A stretch of DNA of 64,000 nucleotides from Novosphingobium colocasiae (GTDB lineage: Bacteria > Pseudomonadota > Alphaproteobacteria > Sphingomonadales > Sphingomonadaceae). Both the position numbers and the translations under genes were made by a program. Of this stretch, positions 43,901 to 50,725 are shown one piece after another. The DNA is taken from the NCBI RefSeq assembly GCF_014652555.1, contig NZ_BMZA01000014.1, positions 19,568 through 83,567 on the forward strand. Reading direction: 5' to 3'. The notes under the pieces were generated by a model that was not told the origin of the DNA, made no database searches, and saw only the letters and a list, made by a program, of their open reading frames with translations. Position 1 is the first letter of the stretch; every line of letters starts with the position of its first letter.

Positions 43901-44292
43901 CAACGCTCGGCGAGAAAAGCCCCTTGAAAGATGATCTGCGAGCCTTGCGCCAAGGCCGCTCGTGTCTCATCCGCGTTCTGTGCAAGATCACCACGCGCAA
44001 TCTCGACTACCCCGTTGCCCGCGTCTTTCAGCTTCTCCAAATGGGCGGCCTCATGGGCATCGCCTTGTTTCTGAAGCAGCGCGGCATCCTCGGTATCTTC
44101 CCGGGGAGTGAGCGGCTCGCCGCGCATATAGGCAAGGTCGAGCGCTGTCGCATGCGCGCAGCCGACGAACCGCATCAGGTCGGTCGCTGAAAACAGGATG
44201 GTGGTCCCGATCGTCCTCACTTGGCCCCCTTGATTGCCCAACGCCACCCACGAGGGAATCACCTCGACAGGCGCTACCCTGTTCCTTAGCAT
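40921..44292 (-). CDS. TM0106-type RecB-like nuclease fused to SF1 helicase
   Basis: This 1123-residue multidomain enzyme starts with a RecB-like nuclease region ending in a cysteine cluster, CADCSLCRWADHC (about residues 230-243). An RNase H-like exonuclease domain begins FYDIEGDP (about 338), followed by conserved RRFVDLYAVVRG and DYNRVDCQSTQLLRDWL. The C-terminal UPF1/Dna2-like SF1 helicase has QGPPGTGKTHVTA (about 740), LFVDEAGQVG (about 852), GTVDKFQGQEAP and RINVAVSRAKAL. It may use a GTG start at 44220, where family similarity begins (RTIGTTILFSATDLMRFVGC), preceded by AAGGGGG. It is the first gene of the SMC-Mre11 operon and divergent from the WYL regulator. Degradation of unprotected DNA is the likely job. 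Confidence 0.88.
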   Translation of the reverse strand: MLRNRVAPVEVIPSWVALGNQGGQVRTIGTTILFSATDLMRFVGCAHATALDLAYMRGEPLTPREDTEDAALLQKQGDAHEAAHLEKLKDAGNGVVEIARGDLAQNADETRAALAQGSQIIFQGAFLAERWGGWSDFLERVERPSLLGPFSYEVTDTKLKRKAHPKHVLQLVLYSDLLAEIQGVMPERAHVQLGDGTRATLRLADYAHYARGARAKLEAFVASPEPTRPIPCADCSLCRWADHCDAVLTSQDSLFQVANITRGQVKKLEASGIETMAALARHDGPVRGVASATAEKLVGQARLQHARKTGEPAFELRPAQPGKGFDLLPRPQAGDLFYDIEGDPHYEGGLEYLHGVWADDSFHAFWAHDHAAEAQALERLLAFFRDRLTAYPEARIYHYAPYEITALRRLTTRYGIGEAFLDRLMRERRFVDLYAVVRGALIASEPSYSIKALEAFYGLKREGEVKTAGGSVVAYENWRETGDQQILDEIEDYNRVDCQSTQLLRDWLVGIRPDGPWPVLAQDAAEQEVVEDEETTALRDRLAASSLTPERQELLFNLGLFHKREAKPAQWTVFDSAARDEEELVDDLDALAGLEAISGIEPIKRSVMRTYRFPSQETKLREGGKATVPGIDGPPSTVAIEALDRDACTITLKVGVARAELLTDRLTLHPDWPLDTKVLAAAVRDVIEDQCGPRRLSAVDDLLSGAAPRLNGIDGDILCGGEPVAGTFAAAHTMDQTLLPIQGPPGTGKTHVTARVILALVKAGHRVAVASNSHEAIRNVLLGCLRASEEEGGTFPVSFAHKVSGGDDGYASDCPVHRATANDDLILARANVVGGTAFFFARDENVQGFDWLFVDEAGQVGLANMVAMGRAARNIVLVGDPRQLPQVIQGAHPAPANLSCLEWMLGEYATVPPDRGIFLAETRRMHPAVCDFISDQVYEGRLASHSDTERQSVTGTAWPTAGAYWVSVAHDGNAQIAAEEVAAISAAIENLLQGSWTDKNGATRPIGPGDIIVVAPYNAQVNALRAGLPGSIRVGTVDKFQGQEAPICLVSMTASSADETARGMEFLFSLNRINVAVSRAKALALVFGSDRLREANCSSIEQMRLVNTLCALPPFSAPLSTGS

Positions 44293-44305
44293 GCAAGGGT
44301 GTCAA
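44277..44305 (-). promoter_or_regulatory. Candidate promoter of the RecB/helicase operon
   Basis: A perfect TTGACA (44305-44300, minus strand) lies in the divergent gap before the WYL gene. The matching -10 is weak, so only the -35 is convincing. It fits transcription starting between the ATG at 44292 and the better-supported GTG at 44220. Confidence 0.3.
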
Positions 44306-44324
44306 TCTCTGACATGGACGTATA

Positions 44325-45308
44325 ATGACTTTCGCCAAGGCCAACGATCTTCTGCGCCTCGCCCAACTCGCCGCCTCGCGGCGTTTGGGCATCAGTCTTG
44401 AGGAAATCTCTCAGGAATTCGGTATTTCGCACCGTACAGCGCAGCGCATGACAAGTGCGCTGGAGGATAATTTCGCGAATGTCGTTGTCATGGAGGATGA
44501 TGATCGCCGCCGCCGCTGGCGCATCCAAAGTCCCATCCCCGAGCGGCTGCAACCGCGCCAGGAAAACACCATCGAGGCCCTGGAAATCGCCGCTCGCGCA
44601 GCCCGTGATGAGAACCGGCTCCGCCATGCCCGTGCGCTGGAAGATCTAAGAGACAGCCTGATCACGCGCCTCTCCCCACGTGATGCGCTGCGGTCCGAAG
44701 CCGATGCGGAGGCGGTCCTATCCGCGTTGGGCCAAGTGGCGCGGCCAGGCCCAAAGGTCGCGATGAAACCCGAGGTCACCGACGTTCTGATCGAGGCTCT
44801 GCGCGGACCGTTCAAAATGCGTATTGTCTATGGCGAGACTGACGCAGAAACCCGGACGGTCGAGCCGCATGGGTTGTTGCTGGGATTGCGCAGCTATCTC
44901 GTTGCGCGCCAGGCGGATCGAGGCGAGAATCTCCGCCATTTTCGTCTCGACCGCATTCATAGCGCTGAATGTCTCGATGAGAGTTTTCCCATCCAATCCG
45001 GCTTTTCCCTGAACGATCATGCCGCGCAGGCCTTCGGCGCCTATCAGGACCCCGCCCAATATGGCGAGATCGTCTGGCGTTTTCTTCCCGAGGCAGCCTC
45101 GCGTGCGGCGGAGTTCCAATTCCACCCCAACCAGTCGGCCGAATATCGGGACGACGGCAGTCTGATTGTCAGCTTCAAGGCCGCAGGCTGGCTGGAAATG
45201 GCCTGGCATCTCTATCAGTGGGGCGACAAGGTCGAAGTCCTCGAACCGGCAGGACTCCGGGCGCTGGTTGAAGGCCATGCGCGTCCCGACTTCCCGGCCC
45301 TGCCCTGA
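44325..45308 (+). CDS. WYL-domain transcriptional regulator
   Basis: This 327-residue protein has an N-terminal helix-turn-helix (residues 8-45, RLAQLAASRRLGISLEEISQEFGISHRTAQRM) and a WYL domain (about 150-230) containing RTVEPHGLLLGLRSYLVAR. A C-terminal WCX extension follows (about 235-325). WYL proteins sense nucleic acid or nucleotide ligands and commonly repress defence operons (BrxR and CapW are studied examples). It is the only + strand gene between 24045 and 63247 and is divergent from the RecB/helicase gene across a short gap. It probably controls that promoter and its own. TATAATG covers the start codon, which may indicate a short or absent leader. Confidence 0.9.
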   Translation: MTFAKANDLLRLAQLAASRRLGISLEEISQEFGISHRTAQRMTSALEDNFANVVVMEDDDRRRRWRIQSPIPERLQPRQENTIEALEIAARAARDENRLRHARALEDLRDSLITRLSPRDALRSEADAEAVLSALGQVARPGPKVAMKPEVTDVLIEALRGPFKMRIVYGETDAETRTVEPHGLLLGLRSYLVARQADRGENLRHFRLDRIHSAECLDESFPIQSGFSLNDHAAQAFGAYQDPAQYGEIVWRFLPEAASRAAEFQFHPNQSAEYRDDGSLIVSFKAAGWLEMAWHLYQWGDKVEVLEPAGLRALVEGHARPDFPALP

Positions 45309-45344
45309 TTGTTCGATTTGTGTCGCCCTTGGTGGCGGCCGTTT

Positions 45345-46178
45345 TCAATTGAGCTCGGCGAGGAAACTGGTCGCCGTCAATTGGGCATGATCGCTCAAGG
45401 GCGGGCGTAGCGTGAAGGCGCTCGGCGCACGGGCGAAATTCCACAGCCGCATGAGGCACCATTCCTCGCGCCTCGTATCGGCGACGGCCAGCTCATTGCG
45501 AGAGATATGAAAAGGCGTGCGCTCCCATCCATTGGTGGTCTTGACCTCGATCAGCTTCTCGCGCCCGTCCGCTTCAAAGCTCCGGATATCGAAGCCAAAA
45601 CCATCGCCATCCTGCACAGATGTCCAGCGGACTTTGTCCGCGAGATCGTCGCGGCCCGCGGCAGATAAATGACGGCGCTCATGATGCAGCACGCATTCTT
45701 CACCCGCCTTGCCAAGCGCCCGGTTGCGCGCATCGCGCTCGGCGACATTATATTTGCGGCCGATCGCGGCCATGAACGCTGGATCGATGGGCGACGGTTC
45801 GTTGCGCACCGTGGGCGGCGGCCCGATCCGCAGTGATCCTTGCGCTTCCAGTACGTTCAGGGCAGCTCGTGAGAGCCTGTCGGGAGCCAGCCATTCGGGC
45901 CGCGCCTCCAACCACCGCAGGACGCCATCGACCAGCGCATTCTGGAAATTGGCGGCCGGCTTGTAGCCCTCGATCCAAGGCTGACCGAGGCCGAGCAAGA
46001 CCGCGCTGATGTTCTGATGCTTGAACTCGATCGAGCCCTTGCTGCGGTCGATCACGGCCTGAAGATCGCGGTTTCGCGCCGCTTTATTGAAGGAGCGACC
46101 AACCAGCTCGTCGGTGAGCATGGCGAAATAGTCGGCGACGATGTGATCAATTTCCTGATCGGACCAGACTTCCGCCAC
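45345..46178 (-). CDS. DUF3883 (NO VEIN C-terminal-like) protein
   Basis: This 277-residue protein has a DUF3883 domain in its C-terminal half. A conserved glutamate block GKAGEECVLHHE (residues 157-168), then GFDIRSF (195-201, D197) and LIEVKTT (209-215, E211 and K213), make a PD-(D/E)xK-like nuclease arrangement. The first 140 residues, with an SFNKAARNRDLQ basic patch, may recognise DNA. DUF3883 proteins recur in restriction and anti-phage loci. The gene starts 3 bases after a HEPN-motif gene and ends convergent with the WYL regulator. It and the HEPN gene lie between the T4SS operon and the helicase cluster, so they may be a separate two-gene module. Confidence 0.82.
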   Translation of the reverse strand: MAEVWSDQEIDHIVADYFAMLTDELVGRSFNKAARNRDLQAVIDRSKGSIEFKHQNISAVLLGLGQPWIEGYKPAANFQNALVDGVLRWLEARPEWLAPDRLSRAALNVLEAQGSLRIGPPPTVRNEPSPIDPAFMAAIGRKYNVAERDARNRALGKAGEECVLHHERRHLSAAGRDDLADKVRWTSVQDGDGFGFDIRSFEADGREKLIEVKTTNGWERTPFHISRNELAVADTRREEWCLMRLWNFARAPSAFTLRPPLSDHAQLTATSFLAELN

Positions 46179-46181
46179 GCC

Positions 46182-46874
46182 CTACTCCACCACCGGGTAG
46201 TTCGGCATCGGCCATTCATGCCCGGCATTGTCCATCATCAGATCGATGAAGATCGGCAGCAAGCAGCCGAGCAGCGCGGCGCCATCCCTGACCTGGGCGC
46301 GATTGACATCGCTGTTCCATGTCGAGCCACCATGCACCAGTTGGTTGCGCAGCACATAAAGCCGGTCGAACAGGATCGAGAGAATCCTGGCCGTGTCGTG
46401 ATCGCGCAATGCGGCGCCTATCGCGCCGCGAGATCGCTCCAATTTTTCTGCCCAATCCGCATAGCCAGGCGCACCATTGTGATGCTGCCAAAAGGGATGG
46501 AAGACATAGCGGTTTGCGAGCAGCACCCGGATTTCCTGAGGGAAGCGCTGCCAGACCATGTCGTAGATACGATGTTTGCCATCAAAGCCCACAAGGGTTG
46601 CGAAGAAGGCCTGGAACAATCCCCGCTCGCCCTCGGGGATACCAATCACCCGTGATGCTTCAACGTCGCCAGCATAGGCCGCGTTGAAGCCGATCCAGAG
46701 CAGGATGAAACGCACATCCTCATCGGTTTGCTCGGCCTCGGCACGGCGCAGCCACGACAGCGCGCGATGCACCCTGAGCGTCAGCGGCTCTGGAAAATCG
46801 CCACGCAGCTCGCGCTGCTTGGCCTTCAAGTTCTCATGGTGCAGCGGGCTGCCGGGCGGATAGCGATAGGCCAT
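46182..46874 (-). CDS. HEPN-domain protein (Apea-like)
   Basis: This 230-residue helical protein carries the HEPN RNase motif RNQLVH (R176 to H181) in the context LYVLRNQLVHGGSTWN, typical of Apea-like HEPN proteins. The earlier helices (RRAEAEQTDEDVRFILLWIGFNAAY) match the same family. HEPN proteins of this type are often metal-independent RNases triggered in abortive infection, or subunits that partner a nuclease. It starts 45 bases downstream of the T4SS operon end on the same strand and could be reached by read-through. The DUF3883 gene follows after 3 bases. The toxin or effector role is inferred from motif and partner. Confidence 0.78.
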   Translation of the reverse strand: MAYRYPPGSPLHHENLKAKQRELRGDFPEPLTLRVHRALSWLRRAEAEQTDEDVRFILLWIGFNAAYAGDVEASRVIGIPEGERGLFQAFFATLVGFDGKHRIYDMVWQRFPQEIRVLLANRYVFHPFWQHHNGAPGYADWAEKLERSRGAIGAALRDHDTARILSILFDRLYVLRNQLVHGGSTWNSDVNRAQVRDGAALLGCLLPIFIDLMMDNAGHEWPMPNYPVVE

Positions 46875-46919
46875 GACCGATATGGTAAAGCCTTGCTGGT
46901 CAGGCTCAATCCCTCTCGA

Positions 46920-47783
46920 TCAGCGGCCTCGAGATCGTTGCGGCGGCGCTCGTTCCTTGCCGGGTTCCTGCCGGTTCCGGCCTGATGGCTCAACGGCCCG
47001 GACCGAGGTGTCCCGCACCTTGGCCGCCTGAAACTGCCGACCCGCTTGTAGATGCGTTCGCACCTTGTCGTTTGCCACCTTCATCACCCTGGCAACGGCA
47101 TCGGGATTGTCGAATAATGCCGAGCGCACCACTGTCTCGATCACGCGAAGCTGGCTCTGTGCCGCGCGCGCATTCTTCTCCCGGCTTTGTTCGGACAGCG
47201 TTTGCCTAGACACCTCATCAGCCTGGCGTCGATCCCGCCCAGGTTCGCGCGACACCGGCGCGGCGACGGCAGGGGCGATGCTGTTACGACTAGCATCGCG
47301 CCGCACTCGGTCCAGCTCCTGCAAATCCCGTTCGCTCGGCCGATATCCCCGTACTTCCAAACCTTGGCGACTGGCTTCGAGCCACGCGGCCCTTCGGAAC
47401 GTCTCGCTGCCGGTAACATGGACGTGCGACCATCCGCGATGGCGAGCGATAGCAACGAGATCGCGCACAACCTCGTCGCTCTCGCTGGAGGTGATGAGCC
47501 GTCTGCCCTGGTCACGGAACGCCGGTTCCTTGGCCTGCGCTGTCGTGAAATATGCCGGCTCGCCCGACCATTTGCTCGTCGTGGAGAAATAGCGCTTTCG
47601 CAAGGCATCGGGAATGTCACCGGGCGACGCCGCTTGAAGAACGGACGGATCAAACGACTTCCCCTTCTTGGCTGGTTCGGGCGACGGTTGCGCCGCGTTC
47701 GCCGACCTGGCTCCCGAGTCCTGCGCAATTGTATTGCTACGCTTGCCCATACCACGTGGCGTCAGAGGTTTTTCAGCGGCCAT
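46920..47783 (-). CDS. LPD7-domain protein (relaxase-associated)
   Basis: This 287-residue protein has an LPD7 domain in its middle (about residues 50-150: PDALRKRYFSTTSKWSGEPAYF, then VVRDLVAIARHRGWSHVHVTGSE and FRRAAWLEASRQGLEVRGYRPSE). LPD7 usually forms the C-terminal part of large relaxases and primases of conjugative elements. Here it is free-standing, with basic low-complexity tails at both ends. The relaxase at 21140-22246 lacks such a domain, so this could act as its missing accessory part. It is the last gene of the T4SS operon and overlaps virD4 by 11 bases. A role at the coupling step is inferred. Confidence 0.8.
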   Translation of the reverse strand: MAAEKPLTPRGMGKRSNTIAQDSGARSANAAQPSPEPAKKGKSFDPSVLQAASPGDIPDALRKRYFSTTSKWSGEPAYFTTAQAKEPAFRDQGRRLITSSESDEVVRDLVAIARHRGWSHVHVTGSETFRRAAWLEASRQGLEVRGYRPSERDLQELDRVRRDASRNSIAPAVAAPVSREPGRDRRQADEVSRQTLSEQSREKNARAAQSQLRVIETVVRSALFDNPDAVARVMKVANDKVRTHLQAGRQFQAAKVRDTSVRAVEPSGRNRQEPGKERAPPQRSRGR

Positions 47784-49734
47784 GATCTGCCCTTTCCTGG
47801 ATGAGGGATGAAGATGACGCCCCTTCCGTCTGCACGAGCGCCCGCTCGATCATCGCCGACACGAAAGCGATAGCGGCTGCCTCATCGCCAGGCGGCGGCA
47901 AGTCGGTCAGGTCGCCCAGGACCAGCATGTCATCGGTAATCTCGGCCGCGCCCGCCAGTTCACCATCGGTCATTTCCCGCATCTTGGTCTCCTCCAGCAA
48001 GGCCCCGCCCGTGCTCTTCGCCGTTGGTCCCTCCGCGTCATTGTAAGGGGACACCACCTGATGCTTGCCTGGCGGCAGAACAGTTGGGGACGCAGCGGCG
48101 GGGATAGGCCGCGACGGCAGAACAGGTGGCGACAAAACGCGCCGTGTGAAGCGCGGCATTCGATAAAAGGCGATCTTCCTGCCACGAACCGGCGCGATCC
48201 CGCCGCGCAGCAACAAGAGCTCGGTCTTGGGCATCTGCATCAGCTCCTGCGGCAGCAGGAGGGCGCGGCGCTGATCGGATTCCGATACGCTGCGATTGGC
48301 CAGCAGCCCATGAATCGTTCGGCTGCGCGATTTCACGTTCATCGTGAAGAAGCCGAGCCGCTCCGAAAGCTCGTTCGCGACCTTCAGCTCCTTGGGCGTA
48401 AACACCACCTCAAGGCCGCAATTGGCGATGATTTCGTCGGTAACATCGGGACCATAAATGGCCCGCAGTTGCGCCCGGCTCTGGATCACTGGCAGCAGGC
48501 GCAAGCCGTATCCGGCGACATAGGAAAAGCCGCCCGCGATGACCGAGGCCTTCCCGAGCCTTGCGAATTCATCGAGCAAGATCAGGACAGGGACATTGCT
48601 GGCAGCATCGGGCAAATCGCGCGTGTTGAGATCCACCAGCTGCTGTAGGAAGAGGCTATAAACTGGCGCGATCCGGTCGATATTGTCGGGCGAGACACCG
48701 AGATAGATCGACATCCGCCGCGCACGGACTTCGCGCAGATCGAGATCGCTTGCCGATGTCGCCGCATCGACGACGGGGTTGAGCCAGAGATTGAGGCGCG
48801 CAGTGATCGTCTGCTTAATCCCGGAAAAGGTGTTGTCCGAAGCCGAGGCGAAATCCTGGATTGCCGAGACGCATGCCTGACTTAGCCGCTGTCCCGCCGC
48901 CCTCGCTTCTTCCAGGGCCTTGGGAAGATCGCTCTTGGGATCGCCAGTAGTGAGCCGTCGATAGATCTCGCCGATCGTGAAGGGCATGCCAGGATTGGCA
49001 GCAACGAGCACGCCGACGCCGATGAAGGCCGCCCGCGCCGCTTCGGCCCAAAACGGGTCCGATCGTTCCGGCGCGGGGAAGAGCATGACTGCGATTTTCT
49101 GAAGCTCGTTGACGACTTCGGTGTCATCGGCTCGCCGGATATGCGCCAGGGGATTGTACCGTGCCGTCCGCCCTTCAGGGTCCAACGGATCGAAGAGGTA
49201 AACCGATTGACCGGCACGTTGGCGATAACCGGCGCTGGTACTCCAATTCTCCCGCTTCACATCGAGCACGACGACCGAATCCGGCCAGGTCAGCAGATTG
49301 GGGATGACAACACCGACGCCCTTCCCGGCGCGCGTCGGCGCTTCGAGCAGGACATGCTCGTTTCCGCCGAAAATGAGGAAACGCCCTGCTTTGCGTCCAA
49401 CGACAATGCCAGACGGGGCACGCAGCCCCTCGCGTCGGATTTCGCCCTCGCGTGCAAACCGAGCCCTGCCGTGCAAGGATGGGCCTCGCCGCAGGATCGT
49501 CAGGACAAGAAGCGCGACCACGGCTGCGCCGGCCATCGCACCCCGCTTGATCCAATCCCCGAGCAGCGGATCACCACGATAATACCAGAGCCAAGCCGGC
49601 AGAGTGCCGAGATCGATATTAGGTCCGATCTGCCCGAGCCCGAACAAGGCAACGAACAGGGTAATGACAGCCCACAACAGAATTGCGCCGATCACGCACA
49701 GGCCAATCGCCCAGGGACTACGCTGCGCCAGCAT
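47773..49734 (-). CDS. virD4: VirD4/TraG coupling ATPase
   Basis: This 653-residue inner-membrane coupling protein delivers the relaxase-DNA complex to the secretion channel. Two N-terminal transmembrane segments (about residues 8-35 and 60-80) precede Walker A EAPTRAGKGVGVVIPNLL (about residue 135) and Walker B VLILLDEFARLGK (about 388). The all-alpha domain lies between. I chose ATG 49734, where the membrane segment begins, rather than an upstream in-frame start at 49803 inside virB11. It overlaps virB11 by 17 bases and is followed by the LPD7 gene. The tail is longer than average and acidic, which may be the substrate-contact region. Confidence 0.93.
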   Translation of the reverse strand: MLAQRSPWAIGLCVIGAILLWAVITLFVALFGLGQIGPNIDLGTLPAWLWYYRGDPLLGDWIKRGAMAGAAVVALLVLTILRRGPSLHGRARFAREGEIRREGLRAPSGIVVGRKAGRFLIFGGNEHVLLEAPTRAGKGVGVVIPNLLTWPDSVVVLDVKRENWSTSAGYRQRAGQSVYLFDPLDPEGRTARYNPLAHIRRADDTEVVNELQKIAVMLFPAPERSDPFWAEAARAAFIGVGVLVAANPGMPFTIGEIYRRLTTGDPKSDLPKALEEARAAGQRLSQACVSAIQDFASASDNTFSGIKQTITARLNLWLNPVVDAATSASDLDLREVRARRMSIYLGVSPDNIDRIAPVYSLFLQQLVDLNTRDLPDAASNVPVLILLDEFARLGKASVIAGGFSYVAGYGLRLLPVIQSRAQLRAIYGPDVTDEIIANCGLEVVFTPKELKVANELSERLGFFTMNVKSRSRTIHGLLANRSVSESDQRRALLLPQELMQMPKTELLLLRGGIAPVRGRKIAFYRMPRFTRRVLSPPVLPSRPIPAAASPTVLPPGKHQVVSPYNDAEGPTAKSTGGALLEETKMREMTDGELAGAAEITDDMLVLGDLTDLPPPGDEAAAIAFVSAMIERALVQTEGASSSSLIQERADHGR

Positions 49735-50722
49735 CGCCCATCCTCGGCTCGAAATAGATCTCGTCGACCTCAAACCGCCCGCCGTGACGGCGTGTCTGCA
49801 CAACGACGTCGACGAGCATGCGAAGGAGTCCGCGAATATCGTCGCGGGCGAGATCGCGGCCGCCTTCCGATTCCTTGACGAGCAGCGTCAGCTGTTCGAA
49901 CGCGCCGGCGGGTGAACCGGCGTGGACGGTCGTGATCGATCCGGGATGCCCGGAATTGACGTTCCTCAGATAGAAGAATGCGGTGCCGTCACGCAGCTCC
50001 TGGAGCAGGATGCGGTCGGGCCGCATGCGCAGCGCGCTTTCGAGCAGCTGCTTGGCGCCAACCTTGGCCAGGCCCTGCCCCTCGCTCGAATAGACCATAT
50101 GGACGACATTGCGATGAGGCACGACCAGCTCACGGGTGTCTTCGATGGTGAGCAACCGCTCCTCCGGTGGGATAAGCTGGATGAGCGCTTTCGCGAGGGT
50201 CGTCTTTCCCGAACCCGTGGCGCCACTGACCAGAATGTTCTTGCGTGCCGGAACGGCGACCTTGAAGAATTCCGGCCAGTCGCCCGCGTCGCGCAGCGCC
50301 ACTAACCGCGCATCGACATCGGTGAGACCCTTGGCGCTGGCGCGCGTCATCCGGAACAGCCCTGCCCCAGCCAGTTGGTCGATCGGCAGGGTCACGGTCG
50401 ACGGTTTGCGGATCGTGAAGGAAGGGCAACCGCTTGGGGTGACCGACGGTATGACGATCTGGCAGCGCTCGCCGCCCGGCAGGACCGTCGAACAGATCGG
50501 AGACTGACCATCGATATCCTGGTGCGTGAAGCTCGCCGCGGCAACGGCGAGCGTCCCCAGCCAGTCGCTGTCCAGCTCCGGCATCTCCTGCCAGCGCCAC
50601 CCTTGGCGGTCCTCGATCCCCGCTTCCCCCGGACGGTTGACCACCAGCTCCGTGACATCCTCCGGTTCCAGAAGCGGGAGGAGCGGCGCGAGATAGTGGC
50701 GCAGGACGGCGGTATCGCGCAT
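49718..50722 (-). CDS. virB11: VirB11 secretion ATPase
   Basis: This 334-residue hexameric AAA-type ATPase energises pilus biogenesis and substrate transfer at the inner membrane. Walker A is VSGATGSGKTTLAKALI (about residue 165); the Asp box, Walker B and His box regions follow (LTIEDTRELVVP; RPDRILLQELRDGTAFFYL; GHPGSITTVHAGSP). Length is normal. It overlaps virD4 at the 3' end and starts 3 bases after virB10. The order virB10-virB11-virD4 in the direction of transcription is typical of alphaproteobacterial P-type systems. Confidence 0.95.
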   Translation of the reverse strand: MRDTAVLRHYLAPLLPLLEPEDVTELVVNRPGEAGIEDRQGWRWQEMPELDSDWLGTLAVAAASFTHQDIDGQSPICSTVLPGGERCQIVIPSVTPSGCPSFTIRKPSTVTLPIDQLAGAGLFRMTRASAKGLTDVDARLVALRDAGDWPEFFKVAVPARKNILVSGATGSGKTTLAKALIQLIPPEERLLTIEDTRELVVPHRNVVHMVYSSEGQGLAKVGAKQLLESALRMRPDRILLQELRDGTAFFYLRNVNSGHPGSITTVHAGSPAGAFEQLTLLVKESEGGRDLARDDIRGLLRMLVDVVVQTRRHGGRFEVDEIYFEPRMGDAGAA

Positions 50723-50725
50723 GTC

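Noticed and set aside
45309..45344. Terminator between the WYL and DUF3883 genes
   Set aside because: Only a very short imperfect stem is present in the 36-base convergent gap.
24174..46874. Calling the locus a complete canonical DISARM, Druantia or Dpd system
   Set aside because: Only the methylase and two helicases match DISARM. No separate DrmB or adjacent DrmC is present, no DruH or other Druantia partner is visible, and no preQ0 or TGT-like gene of Dpd exists in the window.
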